A DNA stretch of 64,000 bases from assembly GCA_963853835.1 (NCBI GenBank), contig OY970832.1:31384208-31448207 (forward strand), in the 5' to 3' direction. Positions 54,682 through 64,000 of this stretch are shown here, piece after piece. The position numbers and the translations under genes are program-made. Position 1 is the first letter of the stretch. The number at the start of each line of letters is the position of its first letter. Source of the DNA: Calendula officinalis. Its lineage: Eukaryota > Streptophyta > Magnoliopsida > Asterales > Asteraceae. The notes under the pieces were generated by a model that did no database searches, was not told the origin of the DNA, and saw nothing but the letters and a program-made list of their open reading frames with translations.

Positions 54682-57600
54682 AATGGTTATAGTGAATTAG
54701 CGAGTCTAATCTATAACTACAAAAAGACTTTGGGTCAAAACGTTTTCGTGGCATCAAAAGTCTCATTCATATAAAGTTGCATTTCATTTAGAGTTTCATT
54801 TTATATATGCTTGCATTTCATATAGAGTTACATTGCCTACACAATTGCATCATATTTTATTCACTTGGCATATACCTTAGAATTAGGTCGCTTGGCTTAC
54901 ATTTACATTAGATAGATTAATTGCACTTCATGTATCACGTACACAAAATCAAGCACTCGAGAATTTCTACAAAACGTATATATAACATCCCCAAAATCAG
55001 GGGAAATTCAAAAGTTCTTTTTTTTTTAAATAAATAAAATAATCATTTTCCCCAAAAGTACAAGTAAACAACCGGTCCCTTCTCTAAAATAGAAATTGGG
55101 CTCATGAATTAAATATGATTCGGCCTTGGCCCTCCGGCCGTCCTCCCGCACTTGCCAAAACACTTGCTCAATTAAAACTCGGAAGTCTAACTTCGGGATA
55201 ACTAATACTCGTAACTAATGAATCCTGAACGTCACACATTTAATTAGTTCGATTAAGCTCACAATAAATGCACATAACACAACATCACAATTTATCTCAC
55301 AATTAATTATAACCCAGTTAAATAACTCTCTAATTATTTTCTCGTTTGTCATAAAAATTTCGTCATTACTTTATTTTATTTTTTTTAACTTTCCTCAATT
55401 TTGCAACTCATAGCATTTTAATTCTTAATTCACTTAATATTTTTTTCTCATTTCAGTAACCATTCTCGAATCAATAATTATTCCATTAAGCGTAATATTT
55501 GATGACATTCATTTTAATAATTTAACTCAATAATTCCCTTAATTAAATTTTAATATCTGCTCATAAATAAAATTTTCTCATTTGATTCATTTTAATAATT
55601 TATTCGCTTAACTTAATTTACTAGTTCTCCATTAGTTTAAATCTTTATCTTTTACCGCTATTATAATAATTTACTCATATAAATCATAATAAAATTTTCA
55701 TTACTCTAATTTCACAATTTCTCATTATTTATATAATTATAGTACTTGTTACTTCTCATTTGCACCATTAATTTATGAATTTCTTACAACTTGATAATTA
55801 TATCATCACATGAAATTAATTATTCTTAATTATCCTTATAAATTCTCCAATCATATGCATATATATCTCACTCAGAAATACAATTTTATTGGTCAATCCA
55901 CTTACTATTTATCTCTTTTACTTATTTCAGTAATTACTCTAGATTTAATACTTACTCAAGAATATATAATACTCAACACAATACTTTGGTTCAACAACTT
56001 TCTCGACTGAATTTAATAATTTCTCATAATCACGTTTTTCTCATTTAACTTGACTTGAACAATTCATAACAAATTCTCATATTTTAATAATTTATTTTTA
56101 TCTCATTATATTTTCACATGAATAATTTCTCGATTAATGAGTCACTCTTATCACTTTCTAGCCAGTTATATGAACAAATATGCTCATAACAATTATAATT
56201 AACACATAACAAAAAATTTGTCTTGGTAATTCTCTTAATTTACTCCAACTCGTATAAGAGCAATAAATATATTGGATAATATACTATAAAAGAAAAGGTA
56301 TAATGACACAACATTATGCGTCTTCATACAAGAAATCACTATTACACATGAACTAAATACATTTCTCTTTATATACATTTATCATTCAATTGATATTGTT
56401 CAAAAAAAAAAAAAAAAAAACAAATAAATAAAATCATTATATATAGTGAAATAGTTATCCAAAATTTTGAATGCCCAAGTGGCTATACTAAGTTGCCTTT
56501 AAAGCATTGCTTTCTTTTGACCACCGTTCAAATCAAGTTACCATCAAATTGTTTATATTTTCACTTTTTTTTTGTTTGTGTTTTCACCTCTCCTCTCGAG
56601 ACAATTAAATTATCTTTTTAATTCTAAATTTTATTTAACATAAAACTAGAATATATTTATTCCATAATTTCATTTTTCTAGTAATTTACAAAACTACAAT
56701 TGTTTTGTCGCATAAGTTAGATCATATATTTTCTATTATATATTCAATGAATTTATAGTCATTTTTGAGCAATTTATTAAATTGAGTTTTTAATAAAATG
56801 ATTCAAGTATGTTCCATTGCATTCATTTTACGGCGAATAAGAGCTTTAAAGAAATAAATGGCAAAAGTATTCGATTGATTTGTTGTGGATGATAAATTTG
56901 CTTTTTGTATAATGTCTTGTGGAGAATATACAAGTTTTTGAAATTTAATATTATAACATAACATTAGATAGAATTACGTGTATTTAAATCCCGCTACATC
57001 GCGCAGACCCGACAATCGTCGTTATATATCAATTACTGAAAGAAAAAAAAAACTACTCAAATTAAATAATTTTATTTTTACGTAGCGGTACTTCCATTAT
57101 TTTAGATACAGTATTATAAAAATAACATTGCTAAATATCATTTTCAAAAAGTGATAAATAAAAGTTGCTAAAAGTCGTTTCACATTAAAGAGTTGAGTCA
57201 CTTCATCATATCTTCCAAACAAATATCAAGAATGGTGGAGTATGACTACCAGATTTGATTAAAATATTTTTTTTCTTCTCTCTTAACAATTCCAAATTAA
57301 TATTCGTGAATAACATTTATTCAACAATAAATCACTAGTGCCTCCCCTTGCTGACCATATTATTGTTTACACATTTAGGTTTTCGATTCAATTTCCGTAA
57401 CAGCTATAAATACTAAATACATCTCCTTGTTAATCATAATATATATTTCTTTCACGCACTATCCCTCACGTGCATATCATCAAATTATAAATAAGGTTAT
57501 GAAGAGACAATGATGAAGAAACATTGTATTATTATATTATAAAAACGGGTGGCCAACGTGTTTATAATTACATAATAGAATGTGGAATTATTAAAGTCAC

Positions 57601-57764
57601 GGATTAATACAACAAACCAATGAATATAAATTATTAACCGTCATCACCAATAAGAAACCTAATGAAATGAAAAACATCCACTCCTTGTTCCTGACGCTTA
57701 ACCTATAATTAAATATATATTTTTTTTTAAATTTCGGGACGAAATTTTTTTAACAGTGATCGTA
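54682..57764 (+). other. Non-coding internal domain of young LARD-like element
   Basis: Shares 54690-54980 and about 56260-57700 with the internal DNA of the 7718 element. Between them lies an extra A/T/C-rich block (about 54985-56255) beginning TAACATCCCCAAAATCA; the same start recurs at 61919, so it may be an inserted LTR fragment of another family. It ends in AATTTCGGGACGAAATT (57729-57746) and then GTGATCGTATATGAC, with no G-rich PPT. Confidence 0.65.
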
Positions 57765-60719
57765 TATGACAACCCGAAAATTTGGGTATTTAATTCGACA
57801 TTTATTGTAACCCTAATAGTGCCCATGAACCCTATAATAATTTATGAAATCAATTACTCGCATTTATGTCTAGCGAAGAACCCTAATATCATTTATGATA
57901 ACAACTAGGGTGCATTTAAGTTTGGCGAAACCCTAGAATTCATGTCTCATCAGTACACAAAATCATTTGATGCATTAATCATATTTGGTTGCATGAAATC
58001 ACCAATCAGTTAGTCAACGAGTTGGTGACACAACATATTTACGAATCGAATCAAAAATCAAATTTTATAATTCATAGTGATCCATTAACTCCATCTAGTC
58101 AGTTGGTACAAAAAGCAATAACCGAAACATTAAACACAATTTTAAATCACCCGTATACCAAATATCTGTCAAATAACAAATTCTAAAATCTTATACGTAT
58201 TGTACTAACTGAATTTCCTTAAATCATGTTTTGATTTCCTTTTATTTATTAAATGATAATAAATCTAAATAATTGACCAATTAATAACCACCAAAATAAA
58301 CCTTTAGCACCCTATAAAACTTACCTCGACGGACATTCTTTTCTTTCGGAGAATGGTCATTATTATTATTACTTAATGTATTGTACATACCATCTAATCA
58401 CCAATAATTTACCAAATTTAAAAACCCACTTTCCTTTCTTTTTTAAGCCAGCCGTTACCCCCCTTCCCTCCAGTCAACTCTCCTTGATTTGGTTGTGTTA
58501 GCTTGAAAATTTTAATAGATTAAAACCTTCCCTATAATATTATACCTTCTTCTTTGGAGAAATCCTAATCCACCTATAAAACCTTATCGCCTCTTTCACC
58601 CCTATTCAAACAAAAAGAAGACAGAAGCAACTCAGCCCCTCTCTCTCTTCGTGTTAAACTTATCATCTCCGGCGACCTCAGTATCTCCGGCAAATACCCA
58701 ACCCCCGCAGTCTTCGATTCCAACATCTCGCTTCTATCTCTCGAGCTCTCTCCCTTCGGATATGAAACAGAAACAGTCGGCGTCACCATTTCATTGCGCA
58801 TATTCATTCTCATACTTCACTGGCGAACTCAGAGGCACCTCCGGCAAACCCACACCAATCTCCGGGCGAAATCAGGAAAATTGCAGTCTCCGTCGCTCCC
58901 TCTCTCGGCCCTCGCTCTCTTCTGATACCTCCATCTAAAGGTATACTCATATTCTTTTTATTATTGATTTCGTGTGCGTGTGTGAACTCCGGCGGAAACG
59001 GCCGCTGCCTGTTACCGTCGCTAGCCGGAACCGATGGCTGTTTCTTTTAGTTCCAGATGAGTCCAATAAGAATTAAAATTTAGCCCACTGTTAAACTAAA
59101 TGATAATATCATTGGCCCAACAATTTATGTAAAACCCAGCAGAAATAAAAGTCCGGTTCCTTTTGTCGTTGGCCAAGTATTCGTTTTTCCAAAACAAAAA
59201 TATCAGTTTAATTGATTTGATAATTCTCAAATTTAATTCATTAAGTTATATTAAATCATTATACAATATTATTTAATTATATAAATAATATCTAATGTTA
59301 TGTATTAGATTAACGTTTTGTTCTATTTAAATAATCATTTATTTATTTAATATTTATACTTATTAAACTTTACTCTTTACATTATTCATTTATAATTATT
59401 TAAATACTTATCAATGGTACAACTACCCAATATATTTTTATCAAATAAACCAAATCCCAAAACTTACAAATTACAAAACATCGTATGCAAGATACAAAGT
59501 CAATTCAATAAAATCATCAACATATTGCTCATTTAGTTTATCTTTCTATTGCATATAGGAATCTATTATTGTTTGGTTGGAAGGATTATTTCATTATTTG
59601 AATCTTTTGGAAGCATTGCATCAGGTGAATCCACGGCCCCTCTTTTACTTTATTTTTTTTACTGTTTTACAACTTTGGGGTGAAAAACATATCAAAGGCT
59701 TTTATAAACAGTTACATTATTTATCGCTACGTATTTAACAATCTCACAATGACAGTGAGTCCACAGCCCCACTTTTTATCACATTTTTATATACTATTTT
59801 ACAACAGGGGTGAAAAACATACAAAATCACTTTTATTATTCATATTTTATTGTGATGATACATTACTCAGAACATGACATTCAGTCCTTTATGCTCGAAC
59901 TAAGACAAGATGTAGTGACATTGGTAGATGCCTACATACTGTAACCATTAGCTAGTTGCGACTAGACCCTGGATATGCAAATAGTACTATCGACTGAGAC
60001 TCACCCTCCCACATTTGTTTGATCAGTTTTAACGGTCTACCGAACCGTCATGGGAGTGCATATCTTAGATTCAGTAACATCATTTTGGAGTTGTAGTTTG
60101 GTTATGGGCTTAGGGTCGGCATTTTAACTCAAGGGCATTGCAAACCTTTGGGGGATATCAGTTCATGTTGGTTTTTAATATTCTTTCAAGGATATCAGTT
60201 CATTACATTTTTAATATCCTTTTTAGGATATCAGTTTATACAATTTTATTAAATTATTTACATGTTTCTACATGTCAAAAATCATTTCAATATTGCCTTT
60301 GTGCAAATCATTTTCAAACATCATATCATCACAACATTTTTAGCCATAATGGCTCGCAAACATTTTGGATAACTCAAAACATTCTTTGAACCTGTGGATT
60401 CACTCAACAATTTTTGTTGATCATTTTACTTATGTTTTTCAGGGAATTCATTGAAGCATGAGTCATAGGTTGCATTTGGATCACAAGCATGCATATTGTC
60501 GAGATGCCACGAATGTCTTTTCATTTCCAAACGCTAACTTTTACTTTCAATCGTTTCAGTTACATTAAATTTTGTGACATACTTTAAATCAATTATTTAT
60601 TGAAACTTTTGAACATTTATTGTTTAAAATAATCATAGTTGTGTTACTCATGAATGTTACATCTCGTTCTTCCGCAAACATTTATTACTATAAAATCATT
60701 TTTTTGGCGGGGTGTGACA
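57765..60719 (+). repeat. 3' LTR of young LARD-like element
   Basis: 2955 bp; nearly identical to 51715-54666. Differences seen include a 3-bp insertion (CAGTTTATAC against CAGTTAC at about 60235) and scattered single-base changes. Confidence 0.92.
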
Positions 60720-60833
60720 GGTTTTTACAACCATATTATCTATTCACACTTGGGCTCACATTTGAATTAATCTGCATTTTTCTAATGGGATACTAGAAGA
60801 ATTCAATATTCAAAGAGGTAGGTACACTTGGTT

Positions 60834-61455
60834 AGGGGTGAGCATCAAAATCGAAAAACCGAAACCAATCCGTTAAAACCGACAAAACCAAACTGATAAA
60901 ATCGAAACCATTTCAAAACCGACGGTTTGGTTTTAGATTTGAAAAAAACCGATGGATTCGGTTTGGTTTCGGTTTTAACCAAAAACATCCCCATTAAAAA
61001 ATCGCCCCACTAATATTTAATATATTATATATGGTTTTTTCAATTCTATATTTATTAAATAGAAGTTAACCTATTTAAATATTTGAAATTTCATCTACTA
61101 TAGTTCATTAATGTTTATATGTTTATTATATGCTACAAAATACGTTTATAGTTTGAATTTTGGGCTGAAAATGGTATTCATTGTTGAAATATGTTATTAT
61201 ACCTTGAACTTAATGCTGTAAATTAGATATTTATATTGAAATTTGTATGTAATTTTGGAAAAATGAAGATTAGTGCATGAAATTATATATTTATGTTTAA
61301 AACGAGGTGGATTCGGTTTTAAAACCAAAACCGAACCGTTAAAGACTAAAAACTGCTAAAACCAAAACCGTTAGAAATCGAAACCATTCGGTTTGAAAAT
61401 CTTGAAACCAAAATTAGCGGATTGAGTTCGGTTTGAGCCTAAAACCGCACCAGAC
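60834..61455. mobile_element. hAT-like GGTTTGG-type element relic
   Basis: Left end TAGGGGTGAGCATC; right part has GGTTTGAGCCTAAAACCG and GACAGCCCCA, a weaker partner. CCGAAACC/GGTTTCGG motifs occur in both orientations. No clean target duplication. Text on both sides (CTGCATTTTTCTAATGGGAT at 60773, CTAATGGGATAGCC at 61480) is duplicated, so it sits inside a local duplication of about 690-bp period. Confidence 0.55.
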
Positions 61456-61562
61456 AGCCCCATGATCTGCATTGATTTTCTAATGGGATAGCCTAGATGA
61501 ATTCAAAATTCAATAGGTAGTTACATCACAACAAGGTGATTAAGTGTCACATATGTATATTA

Positions 61563-61915
61563 AAAAGGTGGCAATTGAACAAACAATTTGGTCTTCGCTG
61601 GTGCCTAAAAAAATATGCGTGAATGCTTGGCGTATTGCTCTTGGTCATTTGCCAACGAAATTAAATCTGGAGAAATGTGGAGTCCCGCTCCTTCACTTGC
61701 CCGTTGTGCGGGTTGGATAATGAATCCGAGGAGCACCTGTTTATTTCATGTTGTGTTGCTCGGTCTTTTTTTGCAGGAAATAGCATATTGGTGGGGACTT
61801 GCTTGCCATAGTATCATGACAATTCCCTTGATTTGGTCGTGGGGAAGAGATGCATACTTCTCGGGGACGAAACTGGCCTATTTCACCGGAGTTGTCCTAT
61901 CGTATCTCTGGTTTA
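61563..61915 (+). pseudogene. LINE reverse-transcriptase C-terminal zinc-finger relic
   Basis: Readable in two or three frames: TIWSSLVPKKICVNAWRIA, LPTKLNLEKCGV, then after a frameshift CPLCGLDNESEEHLFISCC, then a further break and WWGLACHS. This order is the zf-RVT domain found after the reverse transcriptase in plant non-LTR (L1-type) elements. The RT itself is absent, and the 3' side is cut by repeat DNA at 61917. An old 5'-truncated or fragmented LINE. Confidence 0.8.
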
Positions 61916-61916
61916 T

Positions 61917-62083
61917 TGTAACATCCCAAAAATCATGGAAAATTTAAAAAATTTTAAATAAATAAAATAATCATTTTCCCAAAAGTACAAGTAAACAAAC
62001 GGTCCAATCTCATTAAAATAAAAATAACCCGTCTCATGGTTTTTAAATGCGGAATAAATAAAGTAATTGTTTTAAAAACATTT
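61917..62083. repeat. TAACATCCC-type repeat fragment
   Basis: TAACATCCCAAAAATCATGG followed by AAATAAATAAAATAATCATT and AAAAGTACAAGTAAAC; similar to 54985-55080. Probably the start of an LTR cut by the Sirevirus insertion at 62084. Confidence 0.55.
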
Positions 62084-62386
62084 TGTTAGGTCACAACGCC
62101 CTGGTTTAGATGGTTAATTGATTGGATGATTATAACTTAAGACAAATATTGTATAAGAACAAGATATGAGTCAAATGTATAATTCCACTAAGTGTTTACT
62201 CAGTCCTTCTACTCAGTCCTTGTACTCAGTATCACTATCTGATACTGAACTCTGATACTGAGTTCCAATACTGACCACTCAGTATCAGACCTAAACTTAG
62301 CTATTTTATTCTACATATTAATCTAAGCTAGTCTAGATTGTTTTGTTATCTTAAGATCCAAAGGGGTAAGGCTTTTTGCCTTAACA
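62084..62386 (-). repeat. Internally deleted LTR
   Basis: 303 bp, TGTTAGGTCACAACGCC...CCTTAACA. Relative to 33830-34335 the segment from GTGGCTTGTTGCGG to the first ACTGAGTATC cluster is gone, removing the TATA box. Confidence 0.85.
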
Positions 62387-62399
62387 ATCTCCCCCCTAT
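62387..62399 (-). promoter_or_regulatory. Polypurine tract
   Basis: ATCTCCCCCCTAT, reading ATAGGGGGGAGAT on the element strand, next to the LTR. Confidence 0.75.
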
Positions 62400-62476
62400 C
62401 TAATGATAACAAAACAAATACAAAGAGATATGAAAATAAAGTTTATACAGCAGCTAAGGTATCAATATCTTCTTCT

Positions 62477-64000
62477 TCATCTGCTGTTGATGGCTTCATT
62501 CTCATAGAAGACCTCTTGTTTGATGTGGGCAAACTCTTCTCTTCTCATGAGTTCATCCCTTCTTTTGTTGAGAACAGCAACAATCTTCTTTCTGAACCAA
62601 GAGTCTTCTTTCTTGGTGATCATCCATTTCAGTCCAACAAGGTGACTGATTTGTGCTCTTGGTAAATCTTCTTCAGAAATGAAGCACTCTCTATCCTCTG
62701 AGTCAGTGTACATATATCCAGAAGTTGGATATATGACACTCTTTTGATCCTGAAAAACAAGGTTAGGAGGAAGAGGGTACTTATTAAGATACTTGTATGT
62801 ATGAAGGCATTCTGGTCTGTTGTTTGAGTAAGCTTCAGTCATCACACTGAGCATTCTATACTCTATCTCATGAAGAAAGTCCTTCTCATAACATACTGCA
62901 GCAACTGCACAGATCTCATCCAAGACTATTTGATCATAAGTTGATTTCTTTGGAAGCTCTTTGATCAGTCTTGTGATCTTCACCCAGTCTTGAAGCCCCA
63001 TATTCTGAATATCATGAAGAAGAATCTTCATGGGAGGACTGATTGATCCAGTGCAAGTGATGATAACTCTTCCTTCTTTGAGTTTCACTTTTACTTTATT
63101 GACATCCAGATTCAACCAATGTATCCCCCTTACATTTGGAAATGTTTTGGTCTTTAAGAACTCCTTCCTTTCCTCCTTATACTGAGTCCTAGCAGCAACC
63201 ATATTCCAATAATGTTGAATATGGTCTGGACCCTTTCTTGAGATTCTATGTGAAGGACCAGGAGTATCAGTATCTGGGTCAGATTCTGGTTCAGCTTTGA
63301 TTCCCAACGCTTGCTCATTTAAAAATCTCTCTTGTTCTGCACAGAGTTGTTGAGAAGTCAGTCTTGGAGCCTGCTCGGTATCACTGTCCAATGTATGAAC
63401 AGGTCTTCTTTGTCTTGTTACCAAAGGAGCAGGTTCCTCACTTGATTCAGAAGAAGTGAGAACTGCATTGATGGGTCTTCTTGATAAAGAACTCCTTCTT
63501 CTAATCACCAGATTTTCTGGTTCTTCATCATCCGAGGTTGATGATGAAGAACTTTCTTGTGCTGCTAGATTTAGTGCATAGTTCACTAAATCTGTTTCTT
63601 CCTCATCTTCATCATCAGCAATAGGCCAGATGAAAGGCCTATATACCACAATCTGCAATTTATTTTCTTCTTGAGCAGGTGACTCAGTATAAGCTTGCTG
63701 TGGTTGGTCAGTATGAGTCTCCCCCTGAGCAGATGGCTCAAGTGGGTCTTCAAAGTGTAATACTGACCTACTTCTTTGTCTTCTTCTCTCATACTGAAAC
63801 CGAAGTGGTTCAGTATGAGGGCTTTGCTGATGTTGTTGTTGTTGTTGTTGTTCTTGTTGCGGAGGTTGATCTTCATTCAATCTTCGTCTTTTCTCCCCCT
63901 GAGCAGATGGCTCAGGTTGATCAACCTCAGTATCTCTTTGTCTCTTCTCCCCCTTATTGTTATGATTGGATGGGGAGGGAAGAGGATCAGTATCACCACC
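62477..64000 (-). CDS. Post-pol gene exon 2, second copy, partial
   Basis: An uninterrupted frame of 508 codons open to the window edge, closely similar to 23379-24926: same EPSAQGEKRRR and EPSAQGETHTDQ repeats, RRRQRSRSV, the Asp/Glu/Ser clusters and the HYWNMVAARTQYKEERKEF to WFRKKIVAVLN block. Differences are mostly conservative, and a Gln run is longer (QQEQQQQQQHQQ). No start codon is visible here; I treat it as exon sequence continuing rightwards. Two copies with the same reading frame intact support a real protein of this element family. Function unknown. Confidence 0.75.
   Translation of the reverse strand, partial: GGDTDPLPSPSNHNNKGEKRQRDTEVDQPEPSAQGEKRRRLNEDQPPQQEQQQQQQHQQSPHTEPLRFQYERRRQRSRSVLHFEDPLEPSAQGETHTDQPQQAYTESPAQEENKLQIVVYRPFIWPIADDEDEEETDLVNYALNLAAQESSSSSTSDDEEPENLVIRRRSSLSRRPINAVLTSSESSEEPAPLVTRQRRPVHTLDSDTEQAPRLTSQQLCAEQERFLNEQALGIKAEPESDPDTDTPGPSHRISRKGPDHIQHYWNMVAARTQYKEERKEFLKTKTFPNVRGIHWLNLDVNKVKVKLKEGRVIITCTGSISPPMKILLHDIQNMGLQDWVKITRLIKELPKKSTYDQIVLDEICAVAAVCYEKDFLHEIEYRMLSVMTEAYSNNRPECLHTYKYLNKYPLPPNLVFQDQKSVIYPTSGYMYTDSEDRECFISEEDLPRAQISHLVGLKWMITKKEDSWFRKKIVAVLNKRRDELMRREEFAHIKQEVFYENEAINSR

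Larger units (their letters stand above)
51715..60719 (+). mobile_element. Complete LARD-like element, TSD GGTTT
   Basis: 9005 bp: 5' LTR 51715-54666, PBS at 54670, non-coding internal 54667-57764, 3' LTR 57765-60719. The 5-bp target duplication GGTTT is perfect (51710-51714, 60720-60724). LTRs start TATGACAACCC (TA in place of the usual TG) and end GGGGTGTGACA. I count about a dozen differences between the LTRs, so it inserted recently on the genome's time scale. No gag or pol; it must have been mobilised by another element's proteins. Confidence 0.93.
62084..64000 (-). mobile_element. Second copy of the nested Sirevirus-like family, partial
   Basis: 3' LTR (62084-62386), PPT and the post-pol gene exon, same orientation and order as 22803-24926. 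Continues off the right edge. The LTR is shorter because about 200 bp, including the TATA palindrome, are missing. Confidence 0.9.

Overview
This window looks like a gene-poor, transposon-dense stretch of a flowering-plant nuclear genome. The evidence is nested Ty1/copia (Sirevirus-like) and Ty3/gypsy-type LTR elements, hAT-, Stowaway- and CACTA-type DNA transposon pieces, a LINE fragment, spliced plant-style gene relics, and high A+T. I cannot place the species; a eudicot is likely. I see no intact host gene, no tRNA or rRNA gene and no CRISPR array.

Layout. 1-842 is 3' non-coding DNA of a Sirevirus-like copy that continues off the left edge. 843-7717 is a minus-strand Sirevirus-like body with an intact 801-codon coiled-coil ORF but no capsid, protease, integrase, RT or RNase H; its two LTRs do not match. 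7718-14683 is a plus-strand element with about 3-kb LTRs and no coding capacity (LARD-like); its 5' LTR is cut by the previous element. A GGT-rich stretch, a CACTA end and an array of small palindromes follow. 15560-35846 is a 20-kb minus-strand Sirevirus-like copy (LTRs of 293 bp). Its pol is interrupted by a solo LTR (21528-22087, TSD TTAGA). Its gag-linker is split by a complete second Sirevirus-like element (22803-34335, TSD GATGA), which carries gag, linker, pol and an extra spliced gene after pol. 35847-41433 holds Helitron-like flank sequence, a FAR1/SWIM-finger gene relic and long CATTTGCATTTTCAT-type repeats. 41434-46260 is a decayed plus-strand copia element truncated after integrase. 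46261-51714 holds short DNA transposons, three with clean 8-9 bp TSDs. 51715-60719 is a complete young LARD-like element (TSD GGTTT, LTRs nearly identical). 60720-62083 holds a hAT-like relic and a LINE fragment. From 62084 another copy of the 22803-34335 family runs off the right edge.

How the parts relate. The nested order gives a relative chronology: flank, then the 15560 element, then the solo LTR and the 22803 element, which both interrupt it. The most interesting signals are non-coding: (i) six copies, plus one degenerate copy, of a two-stem hairpin cassette in Sirevirus 3' regions, whose inner and outer stems change sequence but keep pairing; (ii) TATA boxes of several unrelated-looking LTRs lying inside palindromes whose arms also differ yet stay complementary; (iii) a 79-nt inverted repeat conserved at the gag/pol boundary of two copies; (iv) a 13-copy array of a GGGCCC-centred palindrome in a retroelement leader; and (v) a spliced post-pol gene in two copies, with polypurine-tract-like motifs inside its coding sequence.
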